A stretch of DNA of 64,000 nt, taken from NCBI GenBank assembly GCA_947247005.1, contig OX365959.1:40027097-40091096 (forward strand), given 5' to 3'. Below the pieces are notes generated by a model that saw only the letters and a list, made by a program, of their open reading frames with translations, was not told the DNA's origin and searched no databases. The stretch comes from Spisula solida. Its lineage: Eukaryota > Mollusca > Bivalvia > Venerida > Mactridae. Within the stretch, counting starts at the first letter, position 1; each line of letters begins with the position of its first letter. Shown here in pieces: positions 1 through 13,000 of this stretch. Both the position numbers and the translations under genes were made by a program.

Positions 1-3000
1 TAATGAATGTGAAATTTCACTACTGGTCATTTGTACGCGAGTAGACCGGCGTTGACATTTCCAATCTCGAAATCGTGAAATTTAAGTCAAATTCGTAAAA
101 TCGTGTAATCGTGAATTCGTGAAACATTGAACATTGAATCGTGAAGTCGTGAACAATTGTACAGAGTGAAATCGTGCATAAGTGAATGTGAATTTTGGGT
201 CTGATGATGTGGTTCTTTTAAACTGACTTAACCCATTCAGGATTTCATCTGCATCAGAATCCTACCTACCGAACTACATGTACATCTTTATCCTCTTCGT
301 CCCCAGTGGGACATAGGGCCACAACAAGCTGCCTCTATTCCACTCGGTCCTTCGCTGCAAACTGTGCACGACCCGAGATGTATATCATCTCAGTTAGCTC
401 TGCTATGACTTATCTTCGCCAGATATTTCGAGGTCTTCTAGGGTTCCTTTTTCCAGGTGGAGTCCAAAACAATGCTTTTTTACAATGCGTCATTGTGGCA
501 CTCTTAGAATATGTCCTAGCCATCTAAATCGTCTTTGTTTGAATCAGTAGACACTCCGTCATCATACGTCAGCGATAATGTCTTGTTTCCAGACATTCTT
601 ACCATATGATGAATGTGCTGCCTGAATGGAAATACGAAAATATTTAAATTGTGATTCTCCTTAACGCAGAGAAATAATAGAAACGGAGTCTGAGATTTTG
701 CGCTTATGGCAAAAATTTGATAAAAAGGAAAAATGTGTTCCAAATAAACTCATCTCAAGACGATAAACAAGGTCTCTTACCTCAATGTTAGGATTAAAGT
801 CTGTCATAAATCGGTCGTAAATCGCCTTCAAGACAAATGTTAGTTAAACTTAGGACCACTGCTTTGAAACAGTCTTAAGCTTTGACTTATGACGATTCTA
901 AATATATCGTAAGTTTTAGACTTAGGAATCCTAATGAAATACATGTAAGTTCCTTGGCAAGAAAAAGGGTTTGGTGAATAGAGTACTATTTAAGAACAGA
1001 ACTGCATAAAAGAACTGTAGTAATTGTGTCTCTTATAATTCGTAAACTGATAATTCTGACTAAAACAAATCGTTGATTGATTGCTACGGGGCACCATAAT
1101 TTATGCTAGTTATGCATTTTTTGGACATGCAAAAACCGTTTGTGCAAAACAGTGGTTATCGACAGGAAGTGTTGAAATTATAGTTCTTTCTCTGTACTTT
1201 AGTTTAACGCTTCAATATAATTATGGTCTAAGATAAAAAAATATAGAAGTCATGACGTTCATTCTCTTTAAAAATCATAAGATTTCTTTAAAATGGTTTT
1301 GTACTGCGTGTCTGTTATGATCACGAGGATAGATATTGGTCTACGTGAGTCTTTGTCCCATGTTATTCAACGAAAACTTGCCATAGATCAACTTTATTGA
1401 TACTAAATTACTAATACATAACATATCAAGGCTAGATTTCAATTCAAGTATTGAGTTTTAGTTAATTATTTAAAACTTAGATATCAAATATCTGTCTATA
1501 TGTATAAACAACTAGACATGTACTGTATTGGGTAACATGTTAAAGTTTCAGTTAGTGAATGCGTAGATTTTAGTCTGGCATTGAGAAATACCTATATGTA
1601 TTAATTGCAGTAAGCATACTGCTAAATAATATGTTATGAACGTTGTATTTTACCAGAAGTAAAAAAACAGTCCGGTTAATTATGAACCACCCGTCGTAAT
1701 GGCAAATCTATATCCCCCTCCATTATTTTGTGGGGTAAAAAAGTAACGTCCACCGAATTACGTGCCGGTTATTGTTTTGAACGCTAGACACGGCCGAAAC
1801 CATGAACAAAAACAATGTAATCAATACTTTTCATACTTTTTTGTTTGAATAAAGATAACCAAAGGTGAATACACGATCGAACAAATAAACAAGTCATTCA
1901 TTTCTGTAAAGTCAATTATTTTCGTGGGTAATTAATTAAGTGGAATTTTGTAAAATTGTAAGTTGGTAGGAATGTAACTGAGTCCAATGTGGTGGGCGTT
2001 CTTAATAAGTCCAACGTCAGACTTAACAATTTGAAAGAAAATCCCCTTTGCTAAATGTATTTCAAAGATGGGTTGATCATTGGATTGTTATTTCATGGTC
2101 AAGTTCACTTGATCTACGTAATCAGCGAAATGTAATACTCCGCGAATATTAATGTTTGTAAAGAATAATGATGTACGGAAATGTACGGAAATGTACGAAG
2201 ATTATTGAACATACCGCTTTTGTAATTTGAATTTAAAAAACAAAACAATATGTTATAATTGAAGGGAAAATGTTTGGTGTCAATGTTTTTGTTGACAATA
2301 AGGCCAGTAGAAAGCAATGCCTAGATTATCACCACTCCTGTGCTTCCAATTTTAATGCCTATTTGACTTTAATAGTTTTTAAAGCAAACGATATGTTATG
2401 TTAAAAACGTTTTAAACTGTAAAAAGAACGAAATCAGTCCAACTCGAAACCAGAGACACTTTCAGATAGAAACAAATCGAACAGGGAAGGCAGCGCCCTG
2501 ACTTAACAGCAGCTCACGAAAGGCACGAAACAGAACAGTGTTCAAGGACGACTCACAAAACCACACTTAATAGTAACCTCATACATAGTCGCAGTTTTGA
2601 AACAAAAAAATGAAATTCCTGTCCCAGAACATAAGAAATGAGTTTAGAAAACACAGATTTATAAGCGAACCTTTGGCGAGCATAATAATTTGTTTTCGTG
2701 ACGAGTTTAAGAAATGTTGATCTCAAAGACAACGAGTGATGGATTCTTTTTATCACATTACTACAATTACCGGGTCAAAACAACGTCAGGAATTACGATT
2801 GTACGCCGGCGACGTAACAATTCGCGCCGAAAAGTTGATGACGCCACGCATTTGTTATCACACACGCTGGAGAACATTATTCCGCGATTTCTTCTCGCAT
2901 GGAAGATCACGGTATTTATGTGATAAAACAGGACGATACTATAGAGATACCGTATTTTTCAATGGCCTAATCGGATACGTTTCATATTCTTTGATTACAT

Positions 3001-4772
3001 AGAATATTGTTGAGAAGTTTATATACATCCGGTGAATAGTGATAGCTATTGTCACGATATACCAAATATTACGCAAAACCGAAATAATAATCTTCGCATG
3101 ACTTATTTATGCGCGACTGTTGGAGAAAAGTGAACAAAACCACGAAGTCGATATTTGGCGGTTTTACAAGATTAATATCACATGTTATTGTGGATAAAGA
3201 ACATAATTTACATATCTCTTACATACTCCGCGTGTCGCTGCCGGTGTTTTATAGCATATGTTTGGCACCAAGTGGAGCCGATAGTCCGACTTGTATACAT
3301 GCTATGACTGTAGACAATTTATCGAATGCAAAGCGTGAATTTGATATGACGTATTTGGAAAAATAATTATTGACTGAAAAAAACACTTTAAAACACAATT
3401 AGCGTCGCTAAATCTGTGTAGAAAGTAAATCGTTTATATCAATAACGTTGCTCACTTTACAAAAGTTGACCCCGGATTTGTTGGGAATATTTTTATTAGG
3501 AATTCAGAATTAAGTCGTACGGAAGAAATAATTGTACGATATAAGAGGAACACACTGAAGCTTGGAGTTTATTTACGCTAAGTGTTTTAAACTTCGATAA
3601 ATTGTAAATAACGTTCGGATAACTATATTTTCATTAGAGCAGAACGGAATAGAATATCTCACGCGAAAATAGATTTATATTTGTGGAATCAGGAATTATT
3701 TTAGTTTTCCACCACTGTTTCTACTACGTACAGCCAAGATGGAAAGATAGTGCATCAGAATTATCAATAATATTTGAAGGAATTTGAACTATTAGTTGGA
3801 GTTTCGACACAATACAGTTGAATAAACTTGTGATTATTGTGATTTTGTTTGTTAGTGGGACGCTTGAGATCTTAATCCACTGGACGTTTTTCAAGCGCGT
3901 GACAAGGAGCTAATCTTGTGGGACAGACGCTTGCGTGTTCGATCCCCAGAGAGAATTATTCATGCAACAGGAATATGATTTATAATCTAGATCTCAGAAA
4001 CGATTGCACGGTATTTATTTTCTGGAAGAAAACAAAACAGAAGAAAACGCTGATCTCAGTTTTTTAAGTGTTTGACTTTTTCTAACAGTGCGGCTGCATT
4101 ACAGAGTTCATTCTTCAAGACGCTTTATATAGTAACACGGATTGATGTTTAATAAACATCTGAATGACACGGATATAAACTGTGCGGACATCGTTGATCA
4201 AGATTCCAGAAAAGTTTGTTTTGTTGACACGTGGTTGTTGATCAATATCACAGGACGCTTGTAGTTTTAATATACATGTACAACTAATGACTGATCTTGA
4301 TTGTACAGGAGCTTGCTTTAAAATTCAATTTCGCATTTTAACAACATGCATTTCTAGTCACGTGATGCCGCTTTTAGCTTGATGCCAACATGCGAAATTA
4401 CATTTGTTCTTTTCTATAAAACCACTTTAAGAGCAGGATTTTCCTGTAGATTTCCTTGAAACGTTCGAGAAGCAGAAAGGTTTTTATGAAATTACAATAA
4501 TTACGTTTTTGAGTTTCTTTAAATTGATATATAATATGCAAATTGTTGTATGATAGAACAATCCCACGAGATTTGCGTGCGTGAAATCGCGAGAACTCGC
4601 CGTTAGCAACATTTCTAAGAATCAATTTGATCTGTGTGAGTCTATGAAATATATATGAGGATTACGCGTCCTATCTAATAACACTGACGTACATAAACAC
4701 TTAGTTTGTAAGACAATAAAACACGTATTTAAAAGGAAGTTACTCTGTGGTAGTTCTAAATTCCACGAAAAA
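1..4772. other. Non-coding upstream stretch
   Basis: No gene is recognised here. Short open frames (under 90 codons) have no recognisable domains and are interrupted in all frames. A degenerate short repeat of ATCGTGAA-type words runs from about 60 to 200. A threefold repeat of AAATGTACGG lies near 2,170-2,200. The last kilobase presumably holds the promoter and 5' leader of the NHL gene, but I cannot identify a TATA box or a start site with confidence. Confidence 0.6.
2472..2540 (+). repeat. Dispersed repeat fragment (ACAGGGAAGGCAGC family)
   Basis: The word ACAGGGAAGGCAGC is followed by a C/A-rich stretch. Variants in the same orientation and context occur near 31,744, 38,682, 40,029, 48,510 and 59,672. 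A recurring 40-60 bp block of this kind looks like part of a dispersed repeat or the end of a mobile element. The full extent of the element cannot be defined from this window. Confidence 0.5.
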
Positions 4773-5666
4773 ATGGGCGGCAAAAATTCGAAGCATGAAC
4801 ATCGCATTCACCATAAGCATAATCACGCGAGACATCTGACGCCATTTCTAGACGTTGACGTCAACATTAAAGCAGACGATCGGTGTAGTTTTAGTGGAAT
4901 TACGAGTTTAAAAGATGGCAAAATTGTGGTTGCGGATTACCTCGGCCATTATGTGAAATATTACGACTGGAAAACATTAAAGATGATGGATTATCTTGAA
5001 ACGACCAGTCCGCCTTATGAAGTGTGTTCGTCTGCTGTGAATGACACGGAAGTGTTTGTGACGTTTCCATTTGAGCAGAGAATATACCACTTGAAATTAA
5101 CAGACAAAATCGAACTTCTGAAGGAGATTCAAACAGAAGGCATGTGTTATGGAATCGGAAGTTACGTCAGCGGTCTGGCTGTCAGTTTACGTATCGATAA
5201 AAACGTCTGGCAGATCGAGATTTTGGATTATTACGGCTCCGTCCAGAATGTTTTTAAAGATGACGATCAGGGGAGAGAACTGTTCGGTTTTGCTGATTAT
5301 CTTGCAGTTGACCAGAAAGGTGAACGATTATATGTATCAGACGGCATCAAAGATTCTGTCGTCTGCTATAATCTAAAAGACGCTACTATGATCAGCATAC
5401 AAGAAATATTTACATACACATGCACGCGACTTAGAATTCCTAAAGGATTAACGCTAGACGATTCCGGGAATTTATTCATCATAGGCTGTGAGTCGTGTAA
5501 TGTTCATAAGATATCACGTGCTGGAGAAAGATTGGGCGTGGTTCTAGGACACGGGGAACAACTCGAGAACCCGATGGGGATTGTGTATGACGTCACTGAA
5601 AAAAAGGTGTTTGTGACAGAAGGGTCCAGAAAGGTTATGGTGTTCAAGGATTATGGGCCCCAATGA
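4773..5666 (+). CDS. NHL-repeat-like beta-propeller protein, likely N-myristoylated
   Basis: This 297-codon single-exon frame has six propeller-blade-like segments, roughly residues 41-66, 83-107, 132-155, 173-201, 222-248 and 265-292. Each follows the NHL/TRIM pattern of G(I/L)...DG.(I/L)(F/V)V.D......V. The last three are clearest (FADYLAVD, IPKGLTLDDSGNLFI, NPMGIVYD). Such propellers bind RNA or protein in TRIM-NHL proteins. Here there is no RING, B-box or coiled coil, so ubiquitin-ligase activity is not expected. The start is supported by an A at -3 and G at +4. The protein begins MGGKNSK; Gly2, Ser6 and Lys7 match the N-myristoylation consensus and suggest membrane attachment. Residues 8-21 contain seven histidines, possibly metal-binding. 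It stands alone, with no neighbouring genes. It could be an orphan TRIM-derived gene or retrocopy. The propeller assignment is strong; the function is unknown. Confidence 0.85.
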   Translation: MGGKNSKHEHRIHHKHNHARHLTPFLDVDVNIKADDRCSFSGITSLKDGKIVVADYLGHYVKYYDWKTLKMMDYLETTSPPYEVCSSAVNDTEVFVTFPFEQRIYHLKLTDKIELLKEIQTEGMCYGIGSYVSGLAVSLRIDKNVWQIEILDYYGSVQNVFKDDDQGRELFGFADYLAVDQKGERLYVSDGIKDSVVCYNLKDATMISIQEIFTYTCTRLRIPKGLTLDDSGNLFIIGCESCNVHKISRAGERLGVVLGHGEQLENPMGIVYDVTEKKVFVTEGSRKVMVFKDYGPQ

Positions 5667-5723
5667 CAGTGAAGGGACAAGGATTAAATTTCGAATGGCT
5701 AATCACCTATTATTGTATACTGA

Positions 5724-5729
5724 AATAAA
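5724..5729 (+). promoter_or_regulatory. Polyadenylation signal of the NHL-like gene
   Basis: A canonical AATAAA lies 58 bases after the TGA stop codon of the NHL-like gene, which implies a very short 3' UTR. It supports the view that the coding exon is also the terminal exon. Confidence 0.6.
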
Positions 5730-6829
5730 ATTGTTGAAGTTAAGGCCAGACTAAGATGATTCCTAACTAACAATTCATTTATGTTGGCCTTAATCAATGT
5801 TGTTAAATTATAGTAATGTGGTATGTATCCTTCTTTCCCATGGTTTCAGCCACCCCCTTTTTTTGAAAAATATAGATCAAAGGGTGGAAAATATCGTTCC
5901 ATTATGTGGGATACATGAAAAACTAAGATACATTTCCTAATAATGTTCATGAATCTATTTCTTGTGTAACTAAGCCATGTTAAGTGATTTTGTAAAAAGA
6001 CAAGATAATCGTGATTTTTTAGTGGGCCTTTTGAAAACAGGGCGCTACACTTTCTGAATGCATTTGATGTAAATAAATCAGTGTATAACATTAGTTGAAA
6101 TGTTGATGTACATATCATCCTAACAATATTTCACTTTGAATCCTTCAAATAATCCTTGGACATTCAACTTGAATGGCTGAACCCACAGGAAGCATGGCAA
6201 AATTAAGACTAAGACACACAGGTAATTGAAATAGCTATATATCTACAAATAAACTACACAGGCAAAAAACTTTGGCCAATTTGTGTAGATCAAATACCAA
6301 TTATAATGTTCTAAACAATTTTTAAGCTTGTAGCAATGTTTTTTTTGGCAAACATAGGATTTTGATTCTTAAGTGGCTGAAACCATAGGAAAATAGAATA
6401 ATTATAATATTGGCATTTATATTTCTGCTAATTACTCGAACAGTAAAGATACATTAAAGAGTTGTGCCTATAATTAGTTAGGCCTGGAAAAAAAATGTTT
6501 TTTCCAGTTTAATGCTAAAATGCTTAATATTTGGTAGGTAGAAACAAATGTGTTTTTTTTGAGAATTTGTATTAATAAAAAATAATCTTGGGTCACATTT
6601 GACAAGTGACACCAAATTCCCACAATTATTCAGGAAGACATGCGCGCTGCCTGGAACTGGGGCTTGTAAATGTAGGTTGAGCTCCATAAACAAATAATTA
6701 AATTTAGACCTAATTGATATTTAATTTGCGAACATGTTTCATTTATATGGGTAAGGCGTGTTTTCTACGTATAGTACGGAAATTTTTACTTGATCCTCGA
6801 CCTTCTATTAGCGTGATTTAACAGATGAT
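5730..6829. other. Non-coding stretch
   Basis: AT-rich sequence. I see no gene, RNA or repeat structure that I can support. Confidence 0.55.
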
Positions 6830-6913
6830 ATATCGATGGGTTGGCGGAAAACTATTGTAACTCATATATAAAACATAGGGAGTTACAATAGTTTTCCGTC
6901 AACCCATCGATAT
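6830..6913. repeat. Long near-perfect hairpin
   Basis: Two 34-base arms, 6,830-6,863 and 6,880-6,913, are reverse complements with a single mismatch that would be a G-U wobble in RNA. The loop is 16 bases. The arms end in ATATCGATGGG and CCCATCGATAT. It could be a tiny fold-back element, or a precursor-like hairpin if transcribed. No transcription evidence is visible. Confidence 0.8.
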
Positions 6914-7280
6914 GCTCTATACATGTATTTAAAACCCCGTTTGCATGTTTTCATATGTGGGTAGAATTACAAAGACGCTCGATGTATAATCAAAACACTA
7001 ATCTAAAGGACCGGTATTGCACAGTTTGCTCGCGGGAATTTATTTAATCAACGCAAGAACCTTTAAATGTATGCATGCATAAAGGTCAGGATCTCGTCAA
7101 TTTCTCCGTACCATAACACCGGTCTTTATACACAGTTTTACCTTGTACTTTAATCATTCTATCTTTAACATTTACAATTATGTTATTTCATTAAAAAGAA
7201 ACTATAATTTGTTATGTTCTTATTTTTGAGGATGTATAGTGTAACGGATAAAGTAATAATTAGATTTTGTGCTAATTTTG

Positions 7281-7504
7281 ATTACTGTAATATCATTAGT
7301 TTTCGAGGGGGTGGAATTTGTGTTGATTTTATTGTTGAACTCGACAATGAAATCTAATCCATACGATTAATCAACCTCTAAAATTCAGTCGTGGGTTTAC
7401 GCCTACTTGTTTTGGAATCCACGAATTTACGACCCCATGAAAATGCATTTTGATCAACATCCACGAAATTAAATACCCGCGGAAATATTTGATTTTACAG
7501 TAAT
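7281..7504. mobile_element. MITE-like element with ATTACTGTAA ends
   Basis: The left end begins ATTACTGTAATATC. The right end, read on the other strand, begins ATTACTGTAAAATC, so a roughly 224-bp unit has imperfect terminal inverted repeats. Its interior carries CCACGAAATTAAA-type words. Related ends or interior words recur at 23,786 onward and, in reverse, near 28,612. No coding capacity is present, so it would be non-autonomous. Confidence 0.5.
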
Positions 7505-7614
7505 ACTATTAGCTGTGTATAAAATGGATGCAGATTATATCCTCTGTAAATGTCTGTCCTTATAACCTGAACACTAACCAGTACATTTATTTTATTATAC
7601 CATGCGTTATTATT

Positions 7615-8230
7615 ATGCCCCCATCTTTGATGAGGGGTATATTGCTTTGCACATGTCTGTCGGTCGGTCTGTCTGTTGGTCTGTCTGTCGGTCGGTCGGT
7701 CTGTTGGTCAGTCGGTCGTATAAAATGGTTTCCGTTCAATAACTCAAGAACACTTTCACCTAGGATCTTTAAACTTTACATGGAGGTTGGTCAGCAAGAG
7801 TAGAAGACCCCTATTAATTTTGAGGTCAGTAGGACAAAGGTTAAGGTCACTGTGACCGTTACTATTTCTGACTATTTAAGTGGTTTCCGTTCAATAACTC
7901 AAGAACACTTTGACCTAGAATCTTCAAACTTTAGACTGAGGTTGGTCAGCAAGAGTAAATGACCCCTATTGATTTTGAGGTCAGTAGATCAAAGGTCAAG
8001 GTCACTGTGACCTTTACCATTTCTGACTATTAAAATGGTTTCCGTTCAATAACTTAAGAACACTTTGACCTAGAATCTTCAAACATTACATGAAGGTTGG
8101 TCAGCAAGAGTAAATGACCCCTATTGATTTTGAGGTCAGTAGGTCAAAGGTCAAGGTCACTGCCATCTTCACCATTTCAGACTACTGGGCTGCCGTGGGG
8201 GCATACGTGTTTTACAAAGATCTCTTGTTT
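7615..8230. mobile_element. Pearl-like repeat element (microsatellite plus 155-bp tandem repeats)
   Basis: The left part begins ATGCCCCCA and the right part contains TGGGGGCAT, forming short inverted ends. A GTCT/GTCG/GTTG microsatellite spans about 7,655-7,720. It is followed by repeats starting at 7,727, 7,882 and 8,037, an exact 155-bp period, with the third copy diverging before the right end. Words such as GGTTGGTCAGCAAGAGTAAA and AAGGTCAAGGTCACTGTGAC recur. A tetranucleotide microsatellite beside about 160-bp tandem repeats is the layout described for bivalve 'pearl' elements. Assignment to that family is by architecture only. There is no coding sequence. Confidence 0.6.
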
Positions 8231-8339
8231 TCATCTATTATACATGATGTGTGGCACGAGTAAGGAGGAACTGCTTATACTACACATGTACAGGTATCTA
8301 CACGGACAAGAAACCGTACACGTTTGTTTTAAAACATAA

Positions 8340-9590
8340 TAATTATTGTATGACAAAAATCATCAATGACGTACTGTATGACAACATATCATCACTGACG
8401 TATTGTATGACAAAAATCATCAATGACGTACTGTATGACAACATATCATCACTGACGTATTGTATGACAAAATATCACCATTGACGTATTGTATGACAAA
8501 ATATCACCATTGCCGTATTGTATGACAAAATATCACCATTGACGTATTGTATGACAAAATATCCTCATTGACATATTGTATGACAAGTTATCCCCATTGA
8601 CGTATTGTATGACAAAATATCCTAATTGACGTATTGTATGACAAGTTATCCCCATTGACGTATTGTATGACAAAATATCATGAATGACGTAGTGTATGAC
8701 AAAATATTGTCATTGACGTATTGTATGACAAAATATTGTCATTGACGTATTGTATGACAAAATATCCTCATTGACGTATTGTATGACAAAATATCCTCAT
8801 TGACGTATTGTATGACAAAATATCCTCATTGACGTATTGTATGACAACATATCATGAATGACGTAGTGTATGACAAAATATTGTCATTGACGTATTGTAT
8901 GACAAAATATCCTCATTGACGTATTGTATGACAACATATCATCACTGCGTATTGTATGACAAAATATCCTCATTGACGTATTGTATGAAATAATAACATC
9001 ACTGCATATTGTATGACAACATATCATCACTGCGTATTGTATGACAAAATATCATCACTGCGTATTGTATGACAACATATCATCACTGACGTATTGTATG
9101 ACAAAATATTGTCATTGACGTATTGCATGTCAAAATATCATCTCTGACGTATTGTATGACAAAATATTGTCATTGACGTATTGTATGACAAAATATCATC
9201 ACTGACGTATTGTATGACAAAATATTGTCATTGACGTATTGTATGACAACATATCATCACTGCGTATTGTATGACAAAATATTGTCATTGACGTATTGTA
9301 TGACAAAATATCCTCACTGACGTATTGTATGACAAAATATTGTCATTGACGTACTGTATGACAACATATCATCATTGACGTATTGTATGACAAAATATCC
9401 TCATTGACATATTGTATGACAAAATATCCTCATTGACGTATTGTATGACAAAATATCCTCATTGACATATTGTATGACAAAATAGCATCATTGACGTATT
9501 GTATGACAAAATATCCTCATTGACATATTGTATGACAAAATAGCATCATTGACGTATTGTATGACAAAATGTCCCCATTGATATGATACA
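8340..9590. repeat. 29-bp minisatellite array, about 43 units
   Basis: The unit is close to TTGACGTATTGTATGACA followed by AAATATCCTCA, with a 29-bp period (for example starts at 8,771 and 8,800). Variants end in CATCACTG, TTGTCA or CCTCA, and some units lack two bases (CTGCGTATTG). Most units carry the motif TGACGTA. No unit-free spacers exist, so this is a minisatellite and not a CRISPR. Confidence 0.95.
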
Positions 9591-10073
9591 CTATAATGCA
9601 CATTGTAATGTCAGATGGAATTCAATCAATTCCGATACACGAACAAACATGGTACATGTATCTGGAAAAAAGTAAAAAAAGTTCCTAGTTGAAGTATATT
9701 TTCAGACATGTGTGTAGTAACGTTAAATATCGCATCAACGTTAAATGTCGCACTTGACCTGAAATGTCTCTTTTGTAATAGTATTGTTCTAATTTTAGTC
9801 CATACGTATCCAAGAAGAGTTATTAAGGGTTTATTGGTATGTAAAGCACAGTGATCTGGAATGAACCGGATGGAATTTAAAAATAAATTTTGAGAAAGGC
9901 AGTCTTTTGAACTTGAGTAAGCCAATGATATTATGCAAAATTCAACTCTAGGTTTTGGTACCAAAAGAAGACACGATTCAAATGATCTCAATGACCAGTT
10001 GTCTCAATATGTAAATAGTTGTTCCATATAAGGACCCGTAAAAGGCGAACAGCGACATTGCTCAAGGATGGCG
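9591..10073. other. Non-coding spacer between arrays
   Basis: A 121-codon open frame lies on the minus strand (9,626-9,991), but it has no recognisable domain and I see no splice or regulatory context. Nothing else is recognised. Confidence 0.5.
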
Positions 10074-13000
10074 TGTAAGGCCAGAGTGTCTATGATCCAT
10101 GAGTTCCGTGATTCCCGTGCTTTGTACGTATAATGACGTATGTATAAGGCCAGAGTTTCTATGATCCACGAGTTCTGAGATTCCCGTGCTTTGTACGTAT
10201 AATGACGTATGTATAAGGCCAGAGTTTCTATGATCCACGAGTTCCGAGATTCCCGTGTTTTGTACGTATAATGACGTATGTATAAGGCCAGAGTTTCTAT
10301 GATCCCAGAGTTCCGAGATTCCCGTGCTTTGTACGTATAATGACGTATGTATAAGGCAAGAGTTTCTATGTTCCACGAATTCCGAGATTCCCGGGTTTTG
10401 TACGTATAATGACGTATGTATAAGGCATGAGTTTCTATGTTCCACGAATTCCGAGATTCCCGGGTTTTGTACGTATAATGACGTATGTATAAGGCATGAG
10501 TTTCTATGTTCCACGAATTCCGAGATTCCCGGGTTTTGTACGTATAATGACGTATGTATAAGGCATGAGTTTCTATGTTCCACGAATTCCGAGATTTCCG
10601 TGCTTTATACGTATAATGACGTATGTATAAGGCACGAGTTTCTATGATCAACGAGATCCGAGATTCCCGCGCTTTGTACGTATAATGACGTATGTATAAG
10701 GCCAGCGTTTCTATGATCCACGAGATCCGAGATTCCCGTGTTTTAAACGTATAATGACGTATGTATAAGGCCAGAGTTTCTATCGTTCATCAGTTCCGAG
10801 ATTCCCGCGCTTTGAACGTATGATGACGTATGTATAAGGCAAGAGTTTCTATGATCCACGAGTTCCGAGATTCCCGTGCTTTTTACCTTTGATTGATGTA
10901 TTTATAAGGCCAGAATTTCTATGATCCACGAGTTCCGAGATTCCCGTGCTTTGTACGTATAATGACGTATGTATAAGACCAGAGTTACTATCGTTGATCA
11001 GTTTCGAGATTCTCGTGTTTTGTACGTATAATGACATTTGTATAAGGCAAGAGTTTCTATGATCCACGAGTTCCGAGATTCCCGTGCTTTGTACGTATAA
11101 TGACGTATGTATGAGGCAAAAGTTTCTATGATCCACGAGTTCCGAGATTCCCGTGCTTTGTACGTATAATGACGTATGTATGAGGCAAGAGTTTCTATGA
11201 TCCAAGAGTTCCGAGATTCCCGTGCTTTGTACGTATAATGACGTATGTATAAGGCTAGAGTTTCTATGATTCACGAGTTCTGAGATTCCCGTGCTTTGTA
11301 CGTATAATGACGTATGTATAAGGCAAGAGTTTCTATGTTCAAAGAGTTCCGAGATTCCCGTGTTTTGTACGTATAATGACGTATGTATAAGGCAAGAGTT
11401 ACTATGTTCCACGAGTTCCGAGATTCCCGTGCTTTGTACGTATAATGACGTATGTATAAGGCAAGAGTTTCTATGTTCAAAGAGTTCCGAGATTCCCGTG
11501 TTTTGTACGTATAATGACGTATGTATAAGGCAAGAGTTTCTATGATCCACGAGTTCCGAGATTCCCGTGTTTTGTACGTATAATGACGTATGTATAAGGC
11601 AAGAGTTTCTATTGTTCACGAGTTTCGAGATTCCCGTGCTTTGTACGTATAATGACGTATGTATAAGGCCAGAGTTTCTATGATCCATGAGTTCCGAGAT
11701 TCGAGACCAGAGTTTCTGTGATCCACGAGTTCCGAGATTCCTGTGCTTTGGACATATAATGACGTATGTATAAGGCCAGAGTTTCTGTGATCTACGAGTT
11801 CCGAGATTCCCGTGCTTTGTACGTATAATGACGTATGTATAAAGCCAGAGTTTCTATGATCCACGAGTTCCGAGATTCCCGTGCTTTGTACGTATAATGA
11901 CGTACATATAAGGCCAGAGTTTCTATGATCCATGAGTTCCGAGATTCGAGACCAGAGTTTCTGTGATCCACGTGTTCCGAGATTCCCGTGCTTTGGACAT
12001 ATAATGACGTATGTATAAGGCCAGAATTTCTGTGATCCACGAGTTCCGAGATTCCCGTGCTTTGGACATATAATGACGTATGTATAAGGGCAGAGTTTCT
12101 ATGTTCCACGAGTTCCGAGATTCCCGTGCTTTGTACGTATAATGACGTATGTATAAGGGCAGAGTTTCTATGTTCCACGAGTTCCGAGATTCCCGTGCTT
12201 TGTACGTATAATGACGTATGTATAAGGCCAGAGTTTCTATGTTCCATGAGTTCCGAGATTCGAGACCAGAGTTTCTGTGATCCACGAGTTCCGAGATTCC
12301 CGTGCTTTGGACATATAATGACGTATGTATAACGCAAGATTTTCTATGTTCCATGAGTTCCGAGATTTCCGTGCTTTGTACGTATAATGACGTATGTATA
12401 AGGCCAGAGTTTCTATGATCCATGAGTTCCGAGATTTCCGTGCTTTGTACGTATAATGACGTATGTATAAGGCCAGAGTTTCTATGATCCACGAGTTCCG
12501 AGATTCCCGTGCTTCGTACGTATAATGACGTACATATAAGGCCAGAATTTCTGTGATCCACGAGTTCCGAGATTCCCGTGCTTTGGACATATAATGACGT
12601 ATGTATAAGGCAAGAGTTTCTATGTTCCACGAGTTCCGAGATTCCCGTGCTTTGTACGTATAATGACGTATGTATAAGGCCAGAGTTTCTGTGATCCACG
12701 AGTTCCGAGATTCCCGTGCTTTGGACATATAATGACGTATGTATAAGGCAAGATTTTCTATGTTCCATGAGTTCCGAGATTTCCGTGCTTTGTACGTATA
12801 ATGACGTATGTATAAGGCAAGAGTTTCTATGATCTACGAGTTCCGAGATTTCCGTGCTTTGTACGTATTATGACGTATGTATAAGGCAGGAGTTTCTATG
12901 TTCAACGAGTTCCGAGATTCCCGTGCTTTGTACGTATAATGACGTTTGTATAAGGCCAGAGTTTCTGTGATCCACGAGTTCCGAGATTCCCGTGCTTTGG

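Noticed and set aside
3875..3960. tRNA-like sequence with TGTTCGATCCCCAG
   Set aside because: Only the B-box is convincing; no A-box at the right distance and no stems.
8340..9590. CRISPR-like array
   Set aside because: There are no unique spacers between repeats, units are directly adjacent, and the genome is eukaryotic.
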